Part shown: piece after piece, positions 17,800-26,457 of the stretch
Layout of the letters: every line of letters begins with the position of its first letter
Numbering within the stretch: position 1 is the first letter of the stretch
Source: Marinimicrobium sp050113635
Lineage (GTDB): Bacteria; Pseudomonadota; Gammaproteobacteria; Pseudomonadales; Cellvibrionaceae
DNA length: 64,000 nucleotides
Direction of reading: 5' to 3'
Assembly (NCBI RefSeq): GCF_050113635.1
Contig: NZ_JBNJLT010000002.1
Span: 248,001 to 312,000 of the forward strand
Program-made: the position numbers and the translations under genes
The notes under the pieces: model-generated
Database searches by the model: none
What the model saw: only the letters and a program-made list of their open reading frames with translations
What the model was told of the DNA's origin: nothing

Positions 17800-18045
17800 G
17801 CCTTTCTCCAGCCCTTTCCGCCAACACTCCGCCCCTGCTCTTCCCGAAAAGCAATAATTTTTCTCATGACTTATGGTCAATAAGAACATTTGTGTGCTAT
17901 GTTATCTCTCACGCCGTCATCCGGGGTTATCCGGCCCCGCCTGAGTTCCGGATTTCCAGGATGTGGCCACTTGTAACAACGTCGGTAGGCAGGCGTCGAC
18001 CTGCTGCATTGGCGCTTAAGATTAGAATAATAGAGGGTTAACACC

Positions 18046-19779
18046 ATGTTGCAAAAACTGCTTATCGCGCTTTGCACAATCTTTGTGCTCTCCGCTTGCG
18101 GCGGAGATCTTGATCTGGGGCCACAGAATCCGCCATCACCCGACACCGACAATGGAGGAAGCGACGGCGATGGTGATGGTGGCGATTTCGAGCCAACGGA
18201 ACCACAACGCTGGCTCTACCAAACCTTCTCCGAAGAAGGCAGCGCTGACACCTGGCAGCACCGCTGCGCCGAGGGCTGCAATGCCACGGCCAGCCTCAGC
18301 CTGAACACCGAACAAGAGGTACTCGCGATTACCCCTGAGTGGGCCAGCGAAGAAGACTGGCTGGAGATTTATACCCCGATCGACGAGATTGCCGACATGG
18401 CGGGCGCTAACGCCAACATCTGGGTGTACGTCACCGAAGACTATGTCAATGATGGCCACTTGAGAATGCGGCTGTTCTTTGAGAACGCGGCGGGCGGCTC
18501 CGCCTACACGCGCCCGTACCAACCTGCCCAGGTGGGCTGGAATCAAGTGGCTATCTGGGAGATGCAAGCCGGAACCGGCGAGCCCATTACCGATGGCGAT
18601 GGCGAGGAAGTCATTGACTACGGCAGCTTTGCCCAACACAGCGAGGGCTTCACACTTACCGACATCAACACTGTGGGTGTGCAATTTTCTGCGAATGGCA
18701 AGCCTGTAGAGGTGGCCGGAGATCTTTGGCTGGATAACCTGCTGCTCACACCGAGTTCCGGTTCAGCGCCACTGTTGCTCAATATCACTGAAGGCTGGTT
18801 CAGCAAAGGGGCTTATAACATCGAGGGCGACGAAGCCAACGATCCGGTTTACGCTGAAGGCCATGTCAGCCTCGCCGTTACCAACCCGAACCAACAGCTC
18901 GTCTACCCGGTACCGGGACCCGTCAATTTAAGAGGGGCGGATGTGGTTTTCACCCTGTCCATCGACCAGCAATACATTGACACCGCCGATGGCTACCAGC
19001 CTTTTGGTCAGATCTTTGACGACACCGACCCAGACGGCTACGCCGACGACGAAGAAGTACCGGATGCAGGCCAGTGGGGCTGCTGGACCGGTCTGAGTGG
19101 CGTAGTCGCCGATGAGGAGTTCGAAGTAACCTGCTCTATGCCCGACAGCGACCTGTTCGAGGTTGACGAAAATCAGTACGCGCTGATCGGCGTTCAATCC
19201 CAGACTGAGGGTGTCGAAGGCACACTGCGTATCCATCGCGTCGAAATCCGCGGAGCATCAGGCCCGGACACTGGCCCCTTCGAAATCGTCCCCACCGCCG
19301 AAAATATCGGCTCCTGGGACAATGATAACTACCAGAGTCTGGAAGGTGCTGCCGATCTGTCCTACAACGCGGAAGAAGGCGCACTAAACATCGTCCCGAA
19401 CTGGCAGGCAACGGATAGCGACGAGCGCGCCGTTATTTACCTCGCCGGGGAAGATGAACTCCCCGATCTCGAGGGCGCGACAGTGGGAGTAGAGCTTTAT
19501 TTAAGCGATTACTACATCACCACAAACCCCGGAATGGAAATACAAATTTATATCCAACAGAACGGCGGCGACTATGCCGGGAGCTATGGGGGCTATCTCA
19601 CACTGGACACTGGCGAAGACTTGGGCGATGGCTGGTATCGCTTCGAGCGCTCAATGAGCGGCGTCCCCACCGATCCAACAGCGCAACGTATTGGAATCAA
19701 ACTGCAACGCCGCAACGGCTGGAACTCAGAGGCTGAGGCGGGCGACGATATTCTGCTGCGCAAGATTACCGTTGAGTAA
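18046..19779 (+). CDS. Lipoprotein with three beta-sandwich carbohydrate-binding-like modules
   Basis: A 577-residue exported lipoprotein (lipobox LSAC, then a Gly/Asp-rich linker of some 30 residues). Three modules follow, each about 150-170 residues. The first (about 55-245) matches the first module of the next gene (ITPEW...EIYTPID-EIADM); the third (about 420-577) shares the motif IQIYIQQNGGDY...GGY with the second module there. Their make-up (Trp-rich, acidic, regularly spaced strands) resembles non-catalytic carbohydrate-binding modules, but no catalytic motif is seen and the ligand is unknown. The location next to esterases supports a surface glycan-binding role (inference). Confidence 0.7.
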   Translation: MLQKLLIALCTIFVLSACGGDLDLGPQNPPSPDTDNGGSDGDGDGGDFEPTEPQRWLYQTFSEEGSADTWQHRCAEGCNATASLSLNTEQEVLAITPEWASEEDWLEIYTPIDEIADMAGANANIWVYVTEDYVNDGHLRMRLFFENAAGGSAYTRPYQPAQVGWNQVAIWEMQAGTGEPITDGDGEEVIDYGSFAQHSEGFTLTDINTVGVQFSANGKPVEVAGDLWLDNLLLTPSSGSAPLLLNITEGWFSKGAYNIEGDEANDPVYAEGHVSLAVTNPNQQLVYPVPGPVNLRGADVVFTLSIDQQYIDTADGYQPFGQIFDDTDPDGYADDEEVPDAGQWGCWTGLSGVVADEEFEVTCSMPDSDLFEVDENQYALIGVQSQTEGVEGTLRIHRVEIRGASGPDTGPFEIVPTAENIGSWDNDNYQSLEGAADLSYNAEEGALNIVPNWQATDSDERAVIYLAGEDELPDLEGATVGVELYLSDYYITTNPGMEIQIYIQQNGGDYAGSYGGYLTLDTGEDLGDGWYRFERSMSGVPTDPTAQRIGIKLQRRNGWNSEAEAGDDILLRKITVE

Positions 19780-19891
19780 CTACGAGGAAACCAGAAGTCG
19801 TTAAACGTATCCGGACCCATTTTATGGAGTCCGGATACGCCTCCCTAACAACATTCATCGGTCCGCACAATAACGATAGAGGATTGACACG

Positions 19892-21127
19892 ATGTACCAT
19901 AAATTATTAATCGCACTATGTACTCTTTCCATGCTCACCGCCTGCGGTGGCAGCGACAATGACGGCGATCCCAGCCGAATGATTTTGAACCCGCCCGAGG
20001 ATTTAAACAGCGGGGACGACGATACGGAAGACGGCACCGACGATGAGGATGAAGACACCGACGGTGAAGGCGAAGAGCAGCCCCCGGTCGAATGGGTGCT
20101 GCAAACTTTTGAGACCGATAGCGCGGTGGATGCCTGGCAATTTGAATGCGTCAGCGCAGACTGCAACGCAAGCGCCACCTTTGCCCATAACGCCGACGAG
20201 CAAACACTGGACGTTACCCCGGAATGGACACAAGACGGCGAGCAACTGGAAGTGTTCACCGCCATTGATCCGGAAATAGCGGATATGACAGAAGGCAGCT
20301 TGTTCGTTCACCTTTATGTGCCCTCCGCGTACACCGAAGCGGGCAGCATGATCACCCAGGTCTTTCTGAAAGATGCGTCAGATCGCAAGGGCTATATTGG
20401 TTACACCACGGTGGAGGCTGGCTGGAACAAGTTCAGTGCCGACAACCTGGCCAGCGGCACTGGCATAGATGGAGACCACGGCGATTTTGGCTACCATAAT
20501 GAGGGATTCAACCTGCAAAACATCAACACCATTGGCCTGCAATTTGAGGCTGACGCGGGGCTGGTAGGTGTCAATGCCACCCTGCAAATTGACGATGTAG
20601 TGCTCTCTCCAGATCCTATTACGGTTGATGAGAAGGAGGCGTCCGAGGATCCCTCCGCACTTGATCCCCTGCCTGCTGGCGATGAAAGCTTTACGTTCAC
20701 AACTGGCGTCGACGGCTGGACCAATGATGACTCCAGCGGCTCAGCCATCAGTCACGACGCCACTGCCGAAGCATTGGTGCTTGAACCAGACTGGGCCAAC
20801 GCCGATACCGGCGGCAGTCGTCCCAAAGCCATGGGCGTCACCACGAATGATATTTCGGAGGCCACCATCCGTTTCGTGGTCACTCTTACTCAGGCTCAGA
20901 TCGACGACGGCTTGCAGATACAGCCCTACATCCAACAAAACTCAGGAAGTTATTCGCAAGAGTTCGGCGGCTTTATCAGCGACCTGAGCGCTGGCGACAA
21001 CGAGCTTTCCTGGACAGCACCCGAACTGGAAAACGCTCAGCGTTTTGGCATCCAGATCGTGGGCACAGCCACTGACTCCACGGACGATGTGGTGCTGATC
21101 AAGCAAGTGGAAATTGATCTCCCCTAG
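19892..21127 (+). CDS. Lipoprotein with two beta-sandwich modules, paralogue of the preceding gene
   Basis: A 411-residue lipoprotein with nearly the same signal peptide as its neighbour (HKLLIALCTLSMLTACGG), an acidic linker DDTEDGTDDEDEDTDGEGEE, and two modules: about residues 65-235 and 265-411. Module one has VTPEW...EIADM as in the neighbour; module two has LQIQPYIQQNSGSYSQEFGGF. The 5' flanks of the two genes are also alike (ATAGAGG before the ATG), so a tandem duplication followed by loss of one module is likely. The function is not known; a glycan-binding surface protein is the working idea. Confidence 0.7.
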   Translation: MYHKLLIALCTLSMLTACGGSDNDGDPSRMILNPPEDLNSGDDDTEDGTDDEDEDTDGEGEEQPPVEWVLQTFETDSAVDAWQFECVSADCNASATFAHNADEQTLDVTPEWTQDGEQLEVFTAIDPEIADMTEGSLFVHLYVPSAYTEAGSMITQVFLKDASDRKGYIGYTTVEAGWNKFSADNLASGTGIDGDHGDFGYHNEGFNLQNINTIGLQFEADAGLVGVNATLQIDDVVLSPDPITVDEKEASEDPSALDPLPAGDESFTFTTGVDGWTNDDSSGSAISHDATAEALVLEPDWANADTGGSRPKAMGVTTNDISEATIRFVVTLTQAQIDDGLQIQPYIQQNSGSYSQEFGGFISDLSAGDNELSWTAPELENAQRFGIQIVGTATDSTDDVVLIKQVEIDLP

Positions 21128-21137
21128 CTCACCGCAC

Positions 21138-21175
21138 ACAAAAAACCCGGCGTGAACTGAACGCCGGGTTTTTGT
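21138..21175. terminator. Bidirectional terminator
   Basis: AAAAACCCGGCGT and ACGCCGGGTTTTT pair around GAACTGA. It serves the lipoprotein gene on the plus strand and the RND gene on the minus strand. Confidence 0.85.
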
Positions 21176-21194
21176 GTCACACTCCTACCTCGAT

Positions 21195-23735
21195 TTACTC
21201 CCTTTCTTTCCCAAACGGCCTGGTTAACAACACCAGTTTTGGGAGCAGTGTCAGAGAACCCAGAATCGCCGCCAGCATTGCCGTGGCCGTCAGCAGTCCG
21301 AAGTAAATGGATGGGATAAACTGCGACAGCGCCAGTATTGAGAAACCGATAATAATAATGATCGCCGTGTAATACATCGCCCGGCCAATTGAGGCATGCG
21401 AGGCGTGCATGGCATCAATGTAGCGACCACGCTCCGCAAATTCACGACGGAACCGGTAGAGGTAATGAATCGCGTGATCCACCCCCACCCCGACGGTGAT
21501 CGCGGCAATGGTAATGGTCATCATATCCAGCGGGATGCCGGTCAATCCCATACCACCCAGCACGACACCAGCGGCCAGGATGTTCGGCAGGATGGAGATG
21601 ATGGCAATCGTCAATGAGCGGAACAGAATCAGGAACATCGCCATAATGCCGATAAACACGGCAGCCAGTGTCAGGATCTGGGAGTTGAACAGGCTTTGCA
21701 GCATGTTGTTGTACAGCACCAGCATACCGGTAAAGTGAACCTGCTCCGGCGCGAACCCAAGTTCGTCAATAGCATGGGTACGAATTTTCTCCACCAACTC
21801 TGTGCGTTTCAGTTCCGGGCTGGTTTCTTTTACCCGCAGGCTGATTCTCGTCTCGCCATTGGCATCGGACAAATACGGTTTAATCAATACATTCTTGATA
21901 TCATCCGACAGAGCGTTACGCATAACGCCGAGTTCAAAATTATTGAGCCGTCCGCCGTTAATATCCGAGGCCACTTCATAGGCAATCGCCAGCGAGTTGA
22001 CTTTACCGACCTCCGGCAAGGATTCCAGATACTGGTGCAGGGCCTGAACCTGTTCCAGTCCCGAACGAGTGAACCAGGCACTTTCCTGTGAGGCCGATTC
22101 GGCATCGTCTCCGGTGGCAAACGGGTCTTCCCCTTCATCCGGGGAGGCAAACGGATCGTCTTGCTCGGCGGGTTCCGCGAAGGGGTCTTCTTCATCTGAC
22201 CCCGCATCGGCCTGCTCCGATGGCTCCGGCGCCGTCAGAATAATATCCAGGTTAATCGTACCGCCCAGCTGCCGATCAATGACCGACATACCCTGATAGA
22301 TTTCCGTGTCTTCATGGAAATAATCGATAAAGCGGTTTTCCACCTGCAAACGGCTGCTGCCGTACGCGCTGACCAACAACGCCACCAGCGCGATGCCAAT
22401 CACCAGCGCCCCGTGGCGTTCAGCAAAACGGGAGAAAATCAGGGTAATGGCTCCGGATTGATCCCCTTTGTCCTTGGGTTCACCTTTGCGCCACAACATC
22501 AGGCCAGAGGGGATCACCAAAAACGCCAACAGAAACGCGAGGCTGAGGCCTATCGTCATCATCCAGCCAAAATCAATGACCGGGCGAATACCGCTAACCA
22601 CCAGGGACACGAACGCCACAATGGTGGTCAGCGCCGTATACAGACATGGCAGCACCATTTGCCGAACCGTTTCGTGTACCAGCTCCTCTTTCGATGCGTC
22701 CGGCGCACGCGCGTGAAGCTCCCGAAACCTCACAATCAAATGAATGGTGAGCGCCAACGTCATGATCAGCAGCAAGGCCACAAAGTTGGAGGAAATGACG
22801 GTCATCCGCCAGTCGATCCAGCTCAGCCAGCCCAGCATCAGCACCACCGACAGAACACACGTGCTCAATGGCAATACCACGAACCGCCACTGCCGGAAAA
22901 TGATCGCGAGCATCACCACGATAAACACCAGGATGGCACTGCCGAACACCACCAGATCGCTCTTGATGAAAGAGATCATATCGGCGGTAATCATGCTCAC
23001 CCCACCGAGGAAAACCTCGGCGCGGTCATCGTAGCCCGACAGAATTTCCCGAACTTCCTGCACACGTTCATGGCTGCGGGTCGACGCCTCCGTCCGGTAG
23101 GCCCGGAACGTCTGGCTCACTTGTTCCAGTTCGCGCGCTTCTTCATCGGAAAGCCCTTCGCGCGATGCTTTGAGCCGCAGCGCGTCCCGCTCACGGGCCA
23201 GCTCGATATAACGATTATCCACCTTCAGATTCAGTTGCAGCGCCGTGGTTTTTTCGTCCGCGCTTAACAACGTGTCACGGTAGATAGGGCTGGTCAGAAA
23301 CTCTTCCTTCGCCGCTTCGCGGTCCACGCCTTCCGTCATCAACGTCCGGGTGGACTCCTGCTGTTCAGACAGCGGCCGCATCGGCGTATAGAGAAGCGGC
23401 ACATCCAGAATGGAGTTGATATTGGCCACGCCATCCACTTGTGCCAACTCATCCCGCAGGGATTGCAGGGTTTCAAGCGACGCATCGGAGAACATGTCCG
23501 TTTTCGGTGAATAGGTCACCACCAGGAAATCACCGCTTTGATACCGCTGATTGATTTCCCGGAAGTAATCCAGAGAGCGGTCATTTTCCAGGGTGAGAGA
23601 ATCGGCCGAAGCGTCCAGCTTCAGATTGGGAAGCCCCGCCGCCGCTGCGAGAGCCAGCAAACCAACCAGTAGCAACACCCACCCGGGGTGGCGCAACACC
23701 GTCGACCGGTATAAACCGTTGAGCATCTTCAGCAT
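21195..23735 (-). CDS. RND-superfamily (MMPL/patched-like) exporter
   Basis: An inner-membrane protein of about 846 residues with two repeats of six membrane segments and two large periplasmic loops, the RND/MMPL fold. The N-terminus LNGLYRSTVLRHPGWVLLLVGLLALAAA is the first helix, and MMTIGLSLAFLLAFLVIP and MMTITIAAITVGVGVDHAIHYLYRFR mark the two halves. The ATG at 23735 is preferred because the frame upstream is not hydrophobic and has no site. The second periplasmic loop carries an acidic low-complexity insertion with three DPFA motifs. The group includes hopanoid and lipid exporters; the substrate here is unknown. It is transcribed alone. Confidence 0.85.
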   Translation of the reverse strand: MLKMLNGLYRSTVLRHPGWVLLLVGLLALAAAAGLPNLKLDASADSLTLENDRSLDYFREINQRYQSGDFLVVTYSPKTDMFSDASLETLQSLRDELAQVDGVANINSILDVPLLYTPMRPLSEQQESTRTLMTEGVDREAAKEEFLTSPIYRDTLLSADEKTTALQLNLKVDNRYIELARERDALRLKASREGLSDEEARELEQVSQTFRAYRTEASTRSHERVQEVREILSGYDDRAEVFLGGVSMITADMISFIKSDLVVFGSAILVFIVVMLAIIFRQWRFVVLPLSTCVLSVVLMLGWLSWIDWRMTVISSNFVALLLIMTLALTIHLIVRFRELHARAPDASKEELVHETVRQMVLPCLYTALTTIVAFVSLVVSGIRPVIDFGWMMTIGLSLAFLLAFLVIPSGLMLWRKGEPKDKGDQSGAITLIFSRFAERHGALVIGIALVALLVSAYGSSRLQVENRFIDYFHEDTEIYQGMSVIDRQLGGTINLDIILTAPEPSEQADAGSDEEDPFAEPAEQDDPFASPDEGEDPFATGDDAESASQESAWFTRSGLEQVQALHQYLESLPEVGKVNSLAIAYEVASDINGGRLNNFELGVMRNALSDDIKNVLIKPYLSDANGETRISLRVKETSPELKRTELVEKIRTHAIDELGFAPEQVHFTGMLVLYNNMLQSLFNSQILTLAAVFIGIMAMFLILFRSLTIAIISILPNILAAGVVLGGMGLTGIPLDMMTITIAAITVGVGVDHAIHYLYRFRREFAERGRYIDAMHASHASIGRAMYYTAIIIIIGFSILALSQFIPSIYFGLLTATAMLAAILGSLTLLPKLVLLTRPFGKERE

Positions 23736-23916
23736 AGAAAACCCTAATTCCGTCGCTAATGGGGAAACGGAGAGTGTACCCGAAAGCGCGACATGGCGTG
23801 ATACAGCCTGAGTCGGTGCTGTGCCTTCTACCTGACCTTCTCCGTGCCGGGGAGTGGAATTGTGATAGAATTTTGCGGTTTTTTCATTCACCGACTCTGT
23901 TTAGGACCAACACCCC

Positions 23917-24450
23917 ATGAGCTTTGAGAAGGTAGCTTCCGGCAAGAACGTGCCCGACAATATCAACGTTATCATCGAAATCCCCGCCAATGGCGAGCCC
24001 ATCAAGTATGAAGTGGACAAGGACAGCGGTGCGATTTTTGTGGACCGCCTGCTGGGCACCGCCATGCATTACCCCTGCAACTACGGCTACGTGCCCCATA
24101 CTCTATGCGGCGACGGCGACCCGGTAGACGTGCTGGTGGTCTTCCCCCACGCCTTGCCTGCCGGCTCCGTCATCCGCTGCCGCCCGGTGGGTGTACTGAA
24201 AATGACCGACGAATCCGGTGAGGACGCCAAGATCCTGGCGGTGCCGATTGATAAAGTGACCCCGCTGTACAGCCAGGTAAAGTCCGCCACAGACTTGCCG
24301 GAGATCCTGCTGAACCAGATCACCCACTTTTTCGAGCACTACAAGGATCTGGAAAAAGGCAAATGGGTAAAAGTGGAAGGCTGGGCCGATGCGGAAGCGG
24401 CTCGCCAGGAAATCCTGGAATCCGTGGAGCGCTACCAGAAGGAAGGCTAA
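23917..24450 (+). CDS. ppa: Inorganic pyrophosphatase
   Basis: Family I soluble pyrophosphatase, which hydrolyses pyrophosphate and so drives biosynthetic reactions. The 177 residues show the family signatures INVIIEIPANGEPIKYEVDK, the metal-binding DGDPVDVLV and VPHTLCGDGDPVD, and the C-terminal FFEHYKDLEKGKWVKV. Normal length. It overlaps the convergent hypothetical gene by 4 bp. Confidence 0.97.
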   Translation: MSFEKVASGKNVPDNINVIIEIPANGEPIKYEVDKDSGAIFVDRLLGTAMHYPCNYGYVPHTLCGDGDPVDVLVVFPHALPAGSVIRCRPVGVLKMTDESGEDAKILAVPIDKVTPLYSQVKSATDLPEILLNQITHFFEHYKDLEKGKWVKVEGWADAEAARQEILESVERYQKEG

Positions 24451-25145
24451 TCGCCTTCCAGGCGCAGTCCACTGATATCGGGCGCCACGGGCGCCCGATG
24501 TTGTTTCAGCTCCCCCAGATCGCTCCCCACAGGTGCCACCTCCAACGTAGGTGCCGTCACGGCAGGAACCTCGGAGCGCCGTTCTTCGCAGGTCAGCAAA
24601 TCACTGCCCACCTCCGCCAGCCCCCAGTCGCCGGGCGCCACCGTCGCCAACGGCAAATCCCCACGAGCCTCTTCGCTGAGTAAATACTCACCCACTGCCG
24701 CGAGATCCAGCTCAGGCACTATGACCGGCTCCGGTACAGCGCGGAACACTTCTTCGCGGTCCAGCAACGGCCCTTCGGCGGGGCGCAGGGTAAACGCGCC
24801 AGCCACCACCGGAGGCGGCGCCGGCTGAAGCCGCTCACCGGGCTTCAACAACAATCCGCCCAGCGGGGCCAGAGAGAAACCGTGCTTTCCCGCCGGACGC
24901 TCAACAGAGGCCCGTGAGCGCACCACCTCAACCAGAGCACCGGCCTGTTGCAGAACCTTTTGATACTTTTGCGCTGTGGCGGCATCCAACTGGCGCTTCA
25001 GCGCTACCGGGCGCCCCGTGAACAGGCCTTCAATACGCGCCTCATCGGCCTTGAACAGCCGCTGAAGGCGCTGCTTAACGTCAGACAATGGCTGGCCCAG
25101 CACAATGTCACCCCGAAAAATCAGATCAAACCGGTCATCCGCCAT
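24447..25145 (-). CDS. Uncharacterised protein with three C-terminal repeats
   Basis: I do not recognise a named family. The N-terminal 80 residues (FDLIFRGDIVLGQPLSDVKQ...LQQAGALVEV) form a compact domain seen at the start of other small proteobacterial proteins. After a Pro-rich link the C-terminal part repeats a unit of about 28-30 residues three times, with the pattern LxxAxVGxxLLxxEE (ELDLAAVGEYLLSEEARGDL, WGLAEVGSDLLTCEERRSEV, LEVAPVGSDLGELKQHRAPV). No signal peptide or membrane segment. It is convergent with ppa, overlapping it by 4 bp. Confidence 0.7.
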   Translation of the reverse strand: MADDRFDLIFRGDIVLGQPLSDVKQRLQRLFKADEARIEGLFTGRPVALKRQLDAATAQKYQKVLQQAGALVEVVRSRASVERPAGKHGFSLAPLGGLLLKPGERLQPAPPPVVAGAFTLRPAEGPLLDREEVFRAVPEPVIVPELDLAAVGEYLLSEEARGDLPLATVAPGDWGLAEVGSDLLTCEERRSEVPAVTAPTLEVAPVGSDLGELKQHRAPVAPDISGLRLEGD

Positions 25146-25340
25146 CTCTCAATCCTCGTAATACCCTATCCCGGCGCGCGCACGGCGCGGAGCAAACACT
25201 ATCAGCACTATATCCAGATGGTCTTTAGTCTAAAAAAATATGGAATACCGCTGGCCGCGGACAGAAAAACAGACAATACTCAAAAGAGTATTCCCACAAC
25301 ATCGGCCCGGCCGATGGTAACCGAAACGGAGGGAACAGCT

Positions 25341-25622
25341 ATGCCGACACATACATCTTCACAGTCATCGACAAGAACCCAGTCGCGCCTGCTGGCCAAT
25401 GGACAACTTCAACAGGTCCAGCATGTTCGATTAAAAGTTGAGCAGGATATCGCGTTTCTCCGCCATCGTATCGATGCGCTTGAGGCGCAGCTTCGCCCCA
25501 ACCAACCCGTCATCGACACCTACCGGACCATGCTGGAGAGCCGTCGTTCCGTATTGCATTGGCTCAATGAGGGCCATATTGACCTCGCCGAGCGTCACGT
25601 CAAAGCCCGTCACGCCTGCTGA
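25341..25622 (+). CDS. Small coiled-coil protein of unknown function
   Basis: A 93-residue protein beginning MPTHTSSQSSTRTQSR; GGAGGGA lies 5 nt upstream of this ATG. The central region (LQQVQHVRLKVEQDIAFLRHRIDALEAQLRP) has a heptad pattern suited to a coiled coil. It is charged and soluble, and has no motif that gives a function. A gene-free 195 bp precedes it, and it is convergent with cysE (7-bp gap). Confidence 0.6.
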   Translation: MPTHTSSQSSTRTQSRLLANGQLQQVQHVRLKVEQDIAFLRHRIDALEAQLRPNQPVIDTYRTMLESRRSVLHWLNEGHIDLAERHVKARHAC

Positions 25623-25629
25623 GCACCGC

Positions 25630-26445
25630 TTATTCCAGGCCATTCAGCCCCTGATCCATATCCCGGGCGGGCATTTCACTTTTAGGACGGCCCACCACTT
25701 TGGCGGGCACGCCCGCCACGGTCGTGTGGGGCGGCACAGAGTCCAGCACCACACTGCCCGCGCCAATTTTTGCACACTCGCCAATATGGATGTTGCCCAG
25801 TAATTTGGAGCCAGCACTGATCAGCACGCCCCGCCCCACTTTCGGATGCCGGTCTCCCCGCTCGCGGCCCGCGCCACCGAGGGTCACCGAGTGCAACATG
25901 GAGACATCGTCTTCCACCACCGCCGTTTCCCCAATCACCAACCCTGTCGCATGATCCACCATAATGCCCCGACCAATGCGGGCGGCCGGGTGAATATCGA
26001 CCCCGAACTCCTGGGAGATCCGGTTCTGCAGATACATCGCGAGGGCGCGCCGGTCACAGTTCCACAAATAATGCGCAAACCGATAGGACTGCATGGCGTG
26101 AAAGCCTTTGAAAAACAGCAGGGGCATCGAAAATTTGTCGCAGGCGGGATCACGCTCACAATGCGCCCGAATATCGGCGCGCATGGCCGCTTCAATGTCA
26201 GGGTCGGCGGCCATCGCGGCATCAAAGACTTCGCGCACCATCATCGCCGGCACCGCCTGGCTGTCCAGTTTATTCGCCAAATGGAAACTAATAGCACGAG
26301 CAAAGCTGTCGTGGTTGAGAAGTGTGGCGTGGTAAAAGCTGGCCAACGTGGGCTCTTCTTTACTGGCGGCCAGGGCTTCCACGCGAATGGCCTGCCAAAG
26401 TTCATCGGTCAGTGAAGGCTGCACCAAAGCGTCTCTCCCGGTCAT
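25630..26445 (-). CDS. cysE: Serine O-acetyltransferase
   Basis: Transfers acetyl from acetyl-CoA to serine, the first step of cysteine synthesis. The 271 residues show an N-terminal helical domain (LWQAIRVEALAASKEEPTLASFYHATLLNHDSF) and a left-handed hexapeptide-repeat beta helix (IHPAARIGRGIMVDHATG, VIGETAVVEDDVSMLHSVTLGG) with the catalytic His in DHATG and HSVTLGG. The C-terminal tail is present. An LplT-like transporter gene lies 12 bp upstream on the same strand. Confidence 0.95.
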   Translation of the reverse strand: MTGRDALVQPSLTDELWQAIRVEALAASKEEPTLASFYHATLLNHDSFARAISFHLANKLDSQAVPAMMVREVFDAAMAADPDIEAAMRADIRAHCERDPACDKFSMPLLFFKGFHAMQSYRFAHYLWNCDRRALAMYLQNRISQEFGVDIHPAARIGRGIMVDHATGLVIGETAVVEDDVSMLHSVTLGGAGRERGDRHPKVGRGVLISAGSKLLGNIHIGECAKIGAGSVVLDSVPPHTTVAGVPAKVVGRPKSEMPARDMDQGLNGLE

Positions 26446-26457
26446 GGCAACAATTCC

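Noticed and set aside
22314..23267. 317-codon plus-strand frame opposite the RND gene
   Set aside because: Shadow of the RND gene: His/Gln-rich composition and no family resemblance.
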